DNA of 64,000 nt, from assembly GCF_000954115.1 (NCBI RefSeq), contig NZ_CP010797.1:2790001-2854000 (forward strand), written 5' to 3'. The stretch is from Rhodococcus sp. B7740. GTDB taxonomy: Bacteria; Actinomycetota; Actinomycetes; Mycobacteriales; Mycobacteriaceae. Positions 7,081-15,490 of this stretch are shown here, piece after piece. The number at the start of each line of letters is the position of its first letter. The stretch's first letter is position 1. The position numbers were made by a program, and so were the translations under genes. The notes beneath the pieces are model-generated. The model saw only the letters and a list, made by a program, of their open reading frames with translations. It made no database searches and had not been told where the DNA came from.

Positions 7081-9138
7081 TCACTGCGTGAGGTCGTAGA
7101 ACGTCACGTTGTCGACCGTGGTCGCGGTGAAGTTCTCGGTGACCCAGGCGGAGATCTCCGCCGAGGTACCCGACTCCATTCCCGGCATCCCTCCGCCGCC
7201 GATGAAGTAGTGGATCTGCCCCTCGGCGACGTACTGCTGGAACTCGGCGAGAGTCGGGGACGGGTCGGTGCCGTTGAACCCGCCGACGGGCATGACGGGC
7301 TCCTCGGTGGCCAATTGATAGCCGGCCGCCGTGTTGGCTCCGATGGCCGCTGCCACCCAGGTGTAGGAGTCGGCGTCCTGCTCGAGCATCTCGGTGATCG
7401 CGGTGGTCGGCTTGCTGCCCTCGAGAAGACCGCCCATTGCGCCGCCCATGCCGCCCATCTCGGCACCACCCGGCATTTGGCCGGGTGCCCCCGCCTGTCC
7501 CGGGAATCCCGCCGGTGGCTGCATCCCGGCCGGTAGCTGGACGCCTGCCGGCAACTGCATTCCGCCCGGCATTCCGCCCTGACCTCGGCGGCCCTCGCCC
7601 ACACCGCCGAACCCGCGCATACCGGTGTTCGGGCCGGCCGAGACGATGGCACCGGTGTGCGGAGTACCGATCGTGTCGACCGCGTAGGCCGTCGGCCCGG
7701 CGAGTCCGGCGAACATCACCGCCAGGATCGACGCCGCCGCCAGCCTGCCCCGGGTCAGCGCGGGTACGAGCAGCGTCACGACGGCCACAACTCCGACGAC
7801 GAGAATCGCCCACTTCAACCACGGCACGAAACTCTCACTGCGGCGCAACAACACCCACGCCATCGCCACGGTCGATGCCACGGCGACGGCCATCGCGATG
7901 CGTACCCAGTACGTATCGCGTCGACGCCACAGCACCACGCTGCCGATGCCGATCAGTGCGGCGACGGCAGGTGCGAGAGCAACGGTGTAGTACGCGTGGA
8001 AGATTCCGGCCATTAAACTGAACGTCAGCCCCGTCACGAGCAACCACGATCCCCACACGATCAGCGACGCACGCTGCCCGTCGGTTCGAGGTGCCCTGCC
8101 GCGCAACACGAGTCCGACCACGAACAGGATCAACGCGGCCGGGAGAAGCCAGGCGATCTGGCCGCCCTGGGAGGCGTCGAACATGCGGAGGATGCCGGTC
8201 TCTCCCCAGATACCACCGGGCATGCCTCCCGGCATTCCCCCGGCCATGTCGGCACCCATACCCCCGCCCATACCGCCGCGGCCGGGGGTGACACTTCCGG
8301 TTTCGTCACCGCTGAGCCGACCGAATCCGTTGTAGCCGAGCGTGAGTTCGAGGATCGAATTGTTCTGCGAACCGCCGACCCACGGCCGCGACGACGCCGG
8401 CCAGAATTCCACGATCAGAATCCACCATCCGGCCGAAACGATCATCGCGCCGAGTGCACCGAACAACTGCATCAGCCGGGTGAGAAACTTCGGCGGTCCG
8501 GCGATCAGGTAGGTCAACGCCAGCGGCGGTACGACGAGCATCACCTGGAGCTGCTTGGTGAGGAATCCGAATCCGACGAACATGCCGGTGATCAACAGCC
8601 ACTTGGTCTTTCCGCTCTCGACGCCGCGCAGCAGTGCCCAGACCGATGCGATCATCAGCAGCACGAGCAGCGCGTCGGGATTGTTGAACCGGAACATCAG
8701 TGCGGCAACGGGGGTGACGGCCAGCACCAGGCCTGCGAGCAGACCGGCCGCGCCGCCGAAGCGTCGCTTGACGGTGGCGCGCAGCAGTGCCACCGAGGCG
8801 ACTCCGAGGAGCGCCTGCGGCACCAGCATCGCCCAGGTGTTGAGGCCGAAGATGCGCACCGACAACGACATCAACCACAGCGACATCGGGGGCTTGTCGA
8901 CGGTGATCGAGTTGGCGGCGTCGGAGGATCCGAAGAAGAAGGCCTTCCACGACACCGAACCCGCCTGCACCGCAGCGGAATAGAAGGAGTTGGCCCAACC
9001 CGAGGCACCGAGTCCCCAGATGTAGGCGACGCCGGTGCCGACCAGCAACGCGACCAGACCGATCCACTCCCATCGCGGGGAGGTGACGGGCGCGGCCGAG
9101 GCGTCCGCGGCGGGGCGTTCGATCGTCGTCGTCGTCAC
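7081..9138 (-). CDS. Membrane glycosyltransferase, GT39/ArnT-like, with Gly/Met-rich inserts
   Basis: The 685-residue integral membrane protein has about ten to eleven hydrophobic segments. Its N-terminal half carries the GT-C features of the PMT/ArnT group: an early luminal segment with NSFYSAAVQAGSVSWKAFFFGSSD and ITVDKPPMSLW, whose acidic residues are expected to bind the polyprenyl-phosphate sugar donor. Two low-complexity inserts are odd: a G/M-rich stretch near residues 285-310 (repeats of GGMPGG) and a longer one near 515-575 (QLPAG and GGMGG repeats), the second followed by a soluble C-terminal domain. The GTG start overlaps the stop of the upstream GT2-GtrA gene, which probably makes the lipid-linked sugar. 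The acceptor (cell-wall glycan, lipid or protein) is unknown. Confidence 0.85.
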   Translation of the reverse strand: MTTTTIERPAADASAAPVTSPRWEWIGLVALLVGTGVAYIWGLGASGWANSFYSAAVQAGSVSWKAFFFGSSDAANSITVDKPPMSLWLMSLSVRIFGLNTWAMLVPQALLGVASVALLRATVKRRFGGAAGLLAGLVLAVTPVAALMFRFNNPDALLVLLMIASVWALLRGVESGKTKWLLITGMFVGFGFLTKQLQVMLVVPPLALTYLIAGPPKFLTRLMQLFGALGAMIVSAGWWILIVEFWPASSRPWVGGSQNNSILELTLGYNGFGRLSGDETGSVTPGRGGMGGGMGADMAGGMPGGMPGGIWGETGILRMFDASQGGQIAWLLPAALILFVVGLVLRGRAPRTDGQRASLIVWGSWLLVTGLTFSLMAGIFHAYYTVALAPAVAALIGIGSVVLWRRRDTYWVRIAMAVAVASTVAMAWVLLRRSESFVPWLKWAILVVGVVAVVTLLVPALTRGRLAAASILAVMFAGLAGPTAYAVDTIGTPHTGAIVSAGPNTGMRGFGGVGEGRRGQGGMPGGMQLPAGVQLPAGMQPPAGFPGQAGAPGQMPGGAEMGGMGGAMGGLLEGSKPTTAITEMLEQDADSYTWVAAAIGANTAAGYQLATEEPVMPVGGFNGTDPSPTLAEFQQYVAEGQIHYFIGGGGMPGMESGTSAEISAWVTENFTATTVDNVTFYDLTQ

Positions 9139-10388
9139 AGATTCTTCTCCGAACCGGCAGGCTGGGAATCGGCCGACGCGGAGCTACGGAAGACCCACCG
9201 CAGTGCGACGAATCGGCACACCGTGGCAACGAGATTGGCGACGATGAGGACGGCGAGTTCGACGTGCCGGGACACATCGGGCACCCAGGCATGCAGTACC
9301 GCGAGCGATCCGCTGGTGACGAGCAGAGCGAAACCGAAGATCGCCAGTCCCTGCAGTTGATGCTTGCCTGCGCCGTCCGATCCGCGGACGCCGAAGGTGA
9401 AGGCGCGGTTGGCCGCGGTATTGAGTACCGCGGTGATCAGTAGTCCGAAGAAGTTCGCGGCCTGCGCGCCGATCAACGAGTGCAGCACCAGGTACAGCAA
9501 CGCGTAGGCGACGGTGCTGGCGATGCCGATGATGCCGAATCGCACCATCTGGCTGATCATTCCGTGCGGCACTCCGGGCACGAGCGGCTCCCGTCCCAGG
9601 CTTCGACGCAGTTCGGCGACCGGCAGTACGCCGGTGGCCAGGGCGCGGCCGACGCGCCAGCATCCCTGCAGGTCCTTGACGGCGGTGTCGACGATGTTGA
9701 CGCTGCTGTTCGGGTCGTCGACCCAGTCGACGGGCACCTCGTGGATACGCAGGCCGACTTTCTCTGCGATGACGAGCAATTCGGTGTCGAAGAACCACCC
9801 GGTGTCCTCGACGAGCGGCAACAGCTGTCGGGCGACGTCGGTGCGCATGGCCTTGAAACCGCACTGCGCATCCGAGAAGCGTGCGCGCAGCGACGTGCGC
9901 AGAATGAGATTGTAACTGCGCGAGATGAATTCGCGTTTCGCGCCGCGGACCACCCGGGACGATCGGTTGAGTCGTGATCCGATGGCGAGGTCCGAGTGAC
10001 CGGACATCAACGGCGCGATCAGCGGCATCAGAGCGTTGAGGTCGGTCGACAGATCGACGTCCATGTAGGCCACGACATCGGCGTCCGATGCGAGCCAGAC
10101 GGCTTTGAGTGCTCGTCCGCGGCCCTTCTCGTCCAGGTGATGAACCCGGACTCCCTCGATCTCGTCGGCCAGCCGGTGTGCCACCGCGAGGGTGCCGTCG
10201 GTACTGGCGTTGTCGGCGATCGTGATGCGCGACCGGAACGGGATCCGGTCTTCCAGATGCTCGTGTAGACGACGAATGCACTGTTCGAGATCCGCCTCTT
10301 CGTTGTATACCGGGATGACCACCTCGAGAGTGGCCGTGGCGTTCGAGCCGGGCCGCTGGCCTGCTCGTGCGAGGGAATTCGTTGTCAT
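9135..10388 (-). CDS. GT2 glycosyltransferase fused to a GtrA-like membrane domain
   Basis: The 417-residue protein combines a cytoplasmic GT-A domain of the dolichol/polyprenyl-phosphate sugar synthase type (residues about 20-260: [24 protein letters not shown], metal-binding [12 protein letters not shown], and [12 protein letters not shown]) with four C-terminal membrane helices of the GtrA family (about 280-405). Such fusions make polyprenyl-phosphate-linked sugars and may help move them across the membrane. I chose ATG at 10388 ([10 protein letters not shown]); the frame is open well upstream but without family similarity. It is translationally coupled (GTGA) to the GT39 gene, which would consume the product. 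Confidence 0.88.
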   Translation of the reverse strand: MTTNSLARAGQRPGSNATATLEVVIPVYNEEADLEQCIRRLHEHLEDRIPFRSRITIADNASTDGTLAVAHRLADEIEGVRVHHLDEKGRGRALKAVWLASDADVVAYMDVDLSTDLNALMPLIAPLMSGHSDLAIGSRLNRSSRVVRGAKREFISRSYNLILRTSLRARFSDAQCGFKAMRTDVARQLLPLVEDTGWFFDTELLVIAEKVGLRIHEVPVDWVDDPNSSVNIVDTAVKDLQGCWRVGRALATGVLPVAELRRSLGREPLVPGVPHGMISQMVRFGIIGIASTVAYALLYLVLHSLIGAQAANFFGLLITAVLNTAANRAFTFGVRGSDGAGKHQLQGLAIFGFALLVTSGSLAVLHAWVPDVSRHVELAVLIVANLVATVCRFVALRWVFRSSASADSQPAGSEKNL

Positions 10389-10502
10389 GTGGACCAGAAT
10401 CGGGCCCCGAGCTGGACCCACCCTGCGATGAACCTGGCAATCACCTGGGAGACGCGACCGGTGGAAGGGCCCCGGTCGAATCGGGTAGGGCATCCTGTTC
10501 CC

Positions 10503-10928
10503 ATGGCTTCCATTTTCAGCAAGATCATCGCCGGCGAAATCCCGGGACGTTTCGTCTGGCAGGACGACGACGTGGTGGCGTTTCTGACGATCGCACCGGT
10601 CACTCAGGGCCACACACTGGTGGTTCCGCGCGAGGAGATCGACCAGTGGCAGGACGTCGACGGTGCCGCGTTCGCGAAGATCACTGCCGTTGCCCAGATC
10701 ATCGGCCAGGCGGTCAGGACCGCGTTCGACGCTCCCCGCGCCGGACTGCTGATCGCCGGGCTCGAAGTGCCGCACCTGCATCTGCACGTGTTTCCGGCAT
10801 ACGACATGGGCAACTTCGACATCTCCGGTGCCGACCCGAATCCGTCGGCGGAGTCGCAGGACGAGGCAGCGACCAAGCTGCGCGCGGCGTTGCGTGAACT
10901 CGGGCACGCGGCTCACGTCCCGGACTGA
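10503..10928 (+). CDS. HIT family protein (nucleotide hydrolase or transferase)
   Basis: The 141-residue protein shows the full histidine-triad pattern: [13 protein letters not shown] at the N terminus, [21 protein letters not shown], and the catalytic HLHLHVFP near residue 98. HIT proteins of this type hydrolyse AMP-linked substrates such as adenosine 5'-phosphoramidates. The ATG at 10503 gives the usual length; the frame is open upstream to 10389 but the extension is not family-like. It is divergent from the GT2-GtrA gene (114-bp gap) and converges on the HxlR gene 10 bp away. Confidence 0.93.
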   Translation: MASIFSKIIAGEIPGRFVWQDDDVVAFLTIAPVTQGHTLVVPREEIDQWQDVDGAAFAKITAVAQIIGQAVRTAFDAPRAGLLIAGLEVPHLHLHVFPAYDMGNFDISGADPNPSAESQDEAATKLRAALRELGHAAHVPD

Positions 10929-10938
10929 CGCACCTCGC

Positions 10939-11463
10939 TCACCGCAGAGGCGTGAGCAGGCGTCGACGCGTCCGCAGGTGCATCGACACCTCGTCGGATC
11001 GGGTGTCGGGGTCGTAGCCCGGGCCGATATCGGTGTCGATGTCGTGCGGACCGGGCGCGAGTCCGCATTCGGGGCAGATCCCCAACGGTCCGAGGTCGGT
11101 TCCGCAGGTCGCGTGCAGGAATCGGCGACGCTTCCCTGCGGGTTTCGCCGTCTGTTCCTCACCCCAGTAGCTCAGGGCGAACACGGTGGGCCACAGTCGT
11201 TCGAGGGCGGCGGTGGGGACGTAATCGTCGCGTCCGCCCTCGACGGCGCGGGCTCGTCGTTCGAGCAGCCCGGCCTCGACCAGTGCGCCGAGTCGTTGCG
11301 CGAGGACCGCCTTGGAGATGTCGAGGTGGACCTGGAAATCACCGAAGCGTCGGACCCCGAAGAAGCAATCGCGCACGATGAGCATCGTCCATCGCTCGCC
11401 GACGAGTTCGAGGGCACGGGCCAGGGAGCAGTCCTGGCGGGCGTAGTCGATTCCGAGTGCCAT
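10939..11463 (-). CDS. HxlR-family transcriptional regulator with C-terminal cysteine cluster
   Basis: The 174-residue protein has the HxlR winged helix (residues about 8-95: CSLARALELVGERWTMLIVRDCFFGVRRFGDFQ, with an early cysteine in RQDCSLA) followed by a C-terminal region with HATCG and CPECG, which looks like a small zinc-binding knuckle common in longer actinobacterial HxlR proteins. The start is ATG at 11463. It is divergent from an MFS exporter and most likely controls it. On the minus strand a TACTAT -10 box lies 7 bases before the ATG, so the transcript may be leaderless. Confidence 0.88.
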   Translation of the reverse strand: MALGIDYARQDCSLARALELVGERWTMLIVRDCFFGVRRFGDFQVHLDISKAVLAQRLGALVEAGLLERRARAVEGGRDDYVPTAALERLWPTVFALSYWGEEQTAKPAGKRRRFLHATCGTDLGPLGICPECGLAPGPHDIDTDIGPGYDPDTRSDEVSMHLRTRRRLLTPLR

Positions 11464-11469
11464 GACGCG

Positions 11470-11511
11470 ATAGTACAGTCTGTTGACCGAACCAAGTTGG
11501 GCGTTTACAGT
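11470..11511. promoter_or_regulatory. Divergent promoters of the HxlR and MFS genes
   Basis: On the plus strand TTGACC (11483-11488) and TACAGT (11506-11511) are spaced by exactly 17 bases, a good SigA-type promoter for the MFS gene, which starts at 11538. On the minus strand TACTAT at 11475-11470 is a candidate -10 for the regulator gene. The 74-bp gap also contains the hexamer TACAGT twice (about 11474 and 11506), a possible half-site for the HxlR protein; that last point is inference. Confidence 0.6.
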
Positions 11512-11537
11512 TCGATCACCAGACCAAAAGGACGACG

Positions 11538-13022
11538 ATGACCGACGCTGCACCCTCGCCCGTCAGCACCGACAACAGCACCCGCGCGCTCACCATCGCA
11601 GCGCTGGGCACCCTGCTGACTCTGATGGCGTTCACCGCACCACTCGCCACGATCAACAGCACCGCCGCGGACCTGATGTCCGACGCAGCAGGACGCACCT
11701 GGATTCTCAGCTCGATGAGCATCGGCCTCGCTGCCGCCCTGCTCACCACCGGTACCGTCGCCGACGACTTCGGCCGCCGACGCACCTTCGCACTCGGTGC
11801 GGCGGTGCTGGCCGTCGGCGCGATCGTCGGTGCCGTCTCTCCCGACACTCTGATCTTCGTCCTCGCCCGCATCCTGCAGGGTCTCGGCGGCGCGGCCGTC
11901 ATCGCGTCGAGCCTGGGGATCATCGCGCACACTCACCCGGCCGGTCCGGTGCGCGCGAAGGCGAGCGGGGTGTGGGGCGCGAGCGTGGGTGCAGGCATCG
12001 CTCTCGGCCCGCTGCTCGCCGCCGTACTCGATCGCTGGGCGAGTTGGCGTGAGGCCTACGTGGTTCTCGCGGTTGCCACGGTCGCATTGGCCGTCGCCGC
12101 GCATGTGCTCGTCGAAGAATCCAGGTCCGACGCCCCGCGTGGCCTCGATCCGGTCGGTGCGCTGCTGTTGGCCACGGGCGTCGCCGCGTTGCTGGCCGCT
12201 CTCGTCGAGGGCAGGCAGGGCTGGATCGCCGTCACTCCGATCGTGCTCTTCGTCCTCGCGGCCCTGCTACTGTCCGCGTTCGTGGTCCTCGAATTGCGGG
12301 GTGCCACTGCGATGCTCGATCTGACACTCTTCCGGCACCCACCGTTTCTGGCCGCCACGGTCGCCGCGCTGGCCACCGGCGGCGGCATCATCGCCCTGAT
12401 GTCGTACATGCCGGGATTCCTCGGAACCGTTCTGGGAATCGATGCGCTCGGTGCCGCCCTGCTGCTGTTCGGGTGGTCGGCCACGTCCGTGGTCACCGCC
12501 TTGCTCGCCCGCAGGCTGCCCGCATCGATGAGCGGTCGGACGCAACTCGCCGTCGGTCTGGTCGGCGTCGCGATCGGCATGGTGATGCTCACGGGGTTGT
12601 CCGAGAACGCATCCTGGCCGCGACTGCTGCCGGGACTGCTCGTGGCAGGAGTCGCCAGCGGGATACTCAACGCCGCCCTCGGACGCGAGGCCGTGGCCAG
12701 CGTGCCCACCGGACGCGGCGGCATGGGCAGCGGTGCCAACAACACCGCGCGCTACGTCGGCTCCGCCATCGGAGTCACCGTCGTTGCGGTGGTGGCCGTT
12801 CCGGCCGGCGGGAGTGGAGCCCGCGGAATGACCCAATTTGCGGGCAGTGGAGCCCGCGGAATGACCCAATTTGCGGGCAGTGGAGCCCGCGGAATGACCC
12901 AATCGATGAGCAGCCACAGCTTGACTGCGCTGACCGAAGGGTGGAACACCGCAGCTCTGGTCACCGCGGCGATTTCCGTGTGCGGAGCCGTGGTCGTGGC
13001 GGTCTCACGCTCCCGGCGGTAG
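11538..13022 (+). CDS. MFS multidrug-type exporter (DHA2-like, 14 TM)
   Basis: The 494-residue protein has about 14 hydrophobic helices with typical MFS motifs: motif A-like DDFGRRRTFALG after TM2 and the exporter motif C-like GASVGAGIALGPLLAA in TM5. It belongs to the EmrB/QacA-type drug:H+ antiporters. The region between the last two helices (residues about 424-457) is abnormal: it consists of three tandem 11-residue units (SGARGMTQFAG) encoded by a tripled 33-bp sequence that matches an intergenic repeat of this genome. The ATG follows AGGACGACG. The 3' end overlaps the convergent citB gene by 18 bases. It is probably controlled by the divergent HxlR regulator. Confidence 0.9.
   Translation: MTDAAPSPVSTDNSTRALTIAALGTLLTLMAFTAPLATINSTAADLMSDAAGRTWILSSMSIGLAAALLTTGTVADDFGRRRTFALGAAVLAVGAIVGAVSPDTLIFVLARILQGLGGAAVIASSLGIIAHTHPAGPVRAKASGVWGASVGAGIALGPLLAAVLDRWASWREAYVVLAVATVALAVAAHVLVEESRSDAPRGLDPVGALLLATGVAALLAALVEGRQGWIAVTPIVLFVLAALLLSAFVVLELRGATAMLDLTLFRHPPFLAATVAALATGGGIIALMSYMPGFLGTVLGIDALGAALLLFGWSATSVVTALLARRLPASMSGRTQLAVGLVGVAIGMVMLTGLSENASWPRLLPGLLVAGVASGILNAALGREAVASVPTGRGGMGSGANNTARYVGSAIGVTVVAVVAVPAGGSGARGMTQFAGSGARGMTQFAGSGARGMTQSMSSHSLTALTEGWNTAALVTAAISVCGAVVVAVSRSRR
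12813..12905. repeat. Three tandem 33-bp units inside the MFS gene
   Basis: Units begin at 12813, 12846 and 12879 with AGTGGAGCCCGCGGAATGAC and are identical except at the outer edges. Read on the minus strand each contains GTCATTCCGCGGGCTCCACT, which differs at two positions from the intergenic repeat GTCGTTCCGCAGGCTCCACT seen at 4375, about 47314 and 48618. The 33-bp period keeps the reading frame (11 residues per unit). This looks like capture and expansion of a dispersed repeat by a coding sequence. Confidence 0.85.
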
Positions 13023-13661
13023 CGAGTACTCCTGCTCCGGCCTGCCGGTCGACCCATAGCGCAGCTGCATGCGCAGTCGACCCTTGGACACGAGGGTGGC
13101 CAGGTAACGCTGCGCGGTCGCACGTGAAATGCCGATGGCCGCAGCAACTTCACCCGCGGACATCGGATCGGCGGTCGCGCGCACGGCGTCGAGCACCAGA
13201 TCACGGGTGACGGACTGCGAGGACGGCAGCGGTGCCGCCGCGCGCGGACGCAACGCGTCGAGTCCGCTGTCGATGTCGGCCTGGCTCAGCTCGTCCGAAC
13301 GGTCGAGAGCGCCGCGGTACGCCCGGTATCCGGTGAGGCGATCGACCAACGCCGAGCGCGGAAACGGTTTGATCAGATACGTCCAGGCACCCGCGGCCAA
13401 CGCCGATCGAACGGTCTGCTGATCCGCCGCGGCGGAGAGCACCACGGCGTCGCACTCGAGTTCGCGCACCAGGTCGATTCCCGATCCGTCGGGCAGATAG
13501 ACGTCGACCAGCGCCAGATCGAACGACTGCGTCGACGCCAACTCCCGCGCCTGGGCGATGCTCGTCGCCACCGCGGCCACCTCGTAGTCGGCCAGCGAAT
13601 TCACCAGTGCCGCATGTAGATCCGCGACTCGGAAATCGTCGTCCACCACCAGTACTCTCAT
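13005..13661 (-). CDS. citB: Two-component response regulator, CitB type
   Basis: The 218-residue protein has a receiver domain (acidic pocket DDD near residues 7-9, phospho-acceptor D53 in LALVDVYLPDGSG, conserved lysine in YLIKPF) and a C-terminal helix-turn-helix (VAAAIGISRATAQRYLATLVSKGRLRMQLRYG) of the CitB/DcuR kind. The ATG overlaps the stop of the histidine kinase gene. In Corynebacterium glutamicum the CitAB pair activates the citrate transporter genes citH and tctCBA; here citH is divergent next to it and tctCBA lies 30 kb away, so the same regulon is inferred. Its 3' end overlaps the convergent MFS gene. Confidence 0.88.
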   Translation of the reverse strand: MRVLVVDDDFRVADLHAALVNSLADYEVAAVATSIAQARELASTQSFDLALVDVYLPDGSGIDLVRELECDAVVLSAAADQQTVRSALAAGAWTYLIKPFPRSALVDRLTGYRAYRGALDRSDELSQADIDSGLDALRPRAAAPLPSSQSVTRDLVLDAVRATADPMSAGEVAAAIGISRATAQRYLATLVSKGRLRMQLRYGSTGRPEQEYSLPPGA

Positions 13662-15322
13662 TGCGACACCTCGTCGGTCAGTAGTGCGTCCGGGATCGAC
13701 GCGATGAACACTGCGCCTCCTCGTTCGTTCTCGTCGGTGATCTGCCCACCGACATCGGCCAGCGTCACGTCGCCGCCGCGGGTACGTGCGATCTGCCGAC
13801 TCAGCGCCAATCCCACCCCTCGGCCGCCCGGCGAGTCCGCCGTCGACTTGGTCGAGACTCCCTCCACGAACACCTGATCGACTTCCAGATCCACACCGTC
13901 GCCGGAATCGACGACCACGATGTGCAGGGTCGAACCGTCCTGCACCAGTTCCACTTCCACCTCGGCGGGCCTGCGGACTCCCAGCCTGGCTGCATCGATC
14001 GCATTGTCGACGAGGTTGCCCAGCACAGTCGTCACGTCGACGGGGACGGCCACCTCTCCCCCGACCCAGGTGTTCTCGCCCAACACCATTCGCACCCCGC
14101 TCTCACGCGCGTGCGCGGCTTTCGCGGTCAGGAACGACCGCAGATAGGCGTCGGACAGGGCATCGATACCCTCGACGGTTTCCGATCTCGGCCCCACACC
14201 GAGTATCTCGTCGATGTACTGCGACGCACGATCCGGGTGGCCCTCGTGCAGCAGTCCGCTGACCAGATGCATTCGGTTCGCGAACTCGTGGCGCTGGGCG
14301 CGCAGTACGGCGGACATCGACTGCACCGCGTCGAGTTGACGCGTCAGCGTCTCGACGTCCGTTCGGTCACGCACGGTCAGCACCGTACCCAGATTGCGAT
14401 TGTCACGCAGCACTTTTCGAGCGGCTGCGACGACCACGACCTCGTTCACCGCCGCGAGTACGGGTTCGGCCGTCGGAGATTCGATGACCTCGAGCAGTCT
14501 CGGAGTCAGACCGATGTTCTCGATCCGCATTCCCGGCTTACCGTCGATCGAGAGCAACGAGCGCGCTTCGTCGTTGACGACCGTGACGACGCCGTTCGGA
14601 TCGATGGCGACCACGCCCTCGCCGATGCCGTGCAGCACGGCCTCCTGTTCACGCACCAATTCGGCGAGCTCCTCCGGCTCGAGCCCCAGCGTCAGTCGTT
14701 TCCACCTGCGCGCCAACAGGGTCGAGCCGGCCAGCCCGAGCAACAGCACGGCACCGGTCACCAACCCGCCGTTGACCAGATCCTTCACCAGCTCGGTACG
14801 CACGGCCGTGGTCGATATGCCCACGCTCACTTCGCCGACCACCACGTCGGTCGAACCGAGCGCCAGCACAGGCACTTTCGCGCGTACGGAGTCGCCGAGC
14901 GTGCCGCGCTCCTGCTCGACCACCTCGTTGCCCGCCAGCGCACCGGATGGATCGGTACTCACTCGCTGACCCAGCACCGTCGGATCGGGGTGCGCCAAGC
15001 GAAGACCGCGATCGTCGGTGATGACGACGAACAGGGCGTCGGTGCGGGTGCGGGCACCCTCGGCCGCGCGCTGCAAGGCCCCGCCCGCCAGCACTCCCGC
15101 GGGTGCGGCATCGGTGCCTGCGGTGTCGACTGCCGAGAACTGCTCGACGAGCGAGCGCACCTCCGGGTCCGACGCCACCGTCCGGGCGACCGCGAGCGCG
15201 CGCTCGCCGTACTCCTCGCTCGCCTGCCTGCCGCTGCTGATCGCGAACACCCCGAACGCCACAGCCAGGGCCACCGCCACCAGCGCTGCCTGCAACAACA
15301 GCACCTGGGTCCTCAATCGCAC
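13658..15322 (-). CDS. citA: Sensor histidine kinase, CitA/DcuS type
   Basis: The 554-residue kinase has a first membrane helix at about residues 7-28, an extracytoplasmic PDC/Cache-type sensor domain to about 185, a second helix (about 186-205), a PAS domain (GIGEGVVAIDPNGVVTVVNDEA), a SpoOB-type phosphoacceptor helix with RAQRHEFANRMHLVSGLLHEG, and a HATPase domain with N-box NLVDNAIDAARLG, DSGDGVD and GRGVGLALSRQIA. This is the layout of citrate or C4-dicarboxylate sensors. The start is GTG at 15322. It is transcribed with citB (4-bp overlap) and divergently from citH, so a citrate-like ligand is likely. Confidence 0.9.
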   Translation of the reverse strand: MRLRTQVLLLQAALVAVALAVAFGVFAISSGRQASEEYGERALAVARTVASDPEVRSLVEQFSAVDTAGTDAAPAGVLAGGALQRAAEGARTRTDALFVVITDDRGLRLAHPDPTVLGQRVSTDPSGALAGNEVVEQERGTLGDSVRAKVPVLALGSTDVVVGEVSVGISTTAVRTELVKDLVNGGLVTGAVLLLGLAGSTLLARRWKRLTLGLEPEELAELVREQEAVLHGIGEGVVAIDPNGVVTVVNDEARSLLSIDGKPGMRIENIGLTPRLLEVIESPTAEPVLAAVNEVVVVAAARKVLRDNRNLGTVLTVRDRTDVETLTRQLDAVQSMSAVLRAQRHEFANRMHLVSGLLHEGHPDRASQYIDEILGVGPRSETVEGIDALSDAYLRSFLTAKAAHARESGVRMVLGENTWVGGEVAVPVDVTTVLGNLVDNAIDAARLGVRRPAEVEVELVQDGSTLHIVVVDSGDGVDLEVDQVFVEGVSTKSTADSPGGRGVGLALSRQIARTRGGDVTLADVGGQITDENERGGAVFIASIPDALLTDEVSQ

Positions 15323-15423
15323 TCGTTCAGGCTATGCGTCGGGCGGGCTCGAGCACAATGCGCAAAAGGCTCTTTACGTTGCTTGCGCGGGTAGTGCGCA
15401 CAACGGCGACCATGTGATGCCGG

Positions 15424-15433
15424 TTACGTAACT
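15424..15433. promoter_or_regulatory. GTTACGTAAC palindrome between citA and citH
   Basis: The 168-bp gap between the divergent citA and citH genes contains a perfect 10-bp palindrome, GTTACGTAAC, 58 bases before the citH start. It also holds two near-repeats of GCGCAAAAGG/TTGCGCGG type around 15360-15390. These are the only conspicuous candidates for a CitB binding site; no equivalent palindrome is visible upstream of tctC, which weakens the case. The citH ribosome-binding site GAAGGAG is at 15478-15484. Confidence 0.35.
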
Positions 15434-15490
15434 TCAGTCACACACGCAGTCCAACCGGACCCACCTCACACATTCGAGAAGGAGTGCACG

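Noticed and set aside
13922..15394. 490-codon plus-strand frame opposite citA
   Set aside because: Antisense shadow of a well-conserved histidine kinase; no domain similarity.
15412..15452. CRP-type site TGTGA...TCACA upstream of citH
   Set aside because: The half-sites are separated by about 20 bases rather than 6, so they do not form a CRP box.
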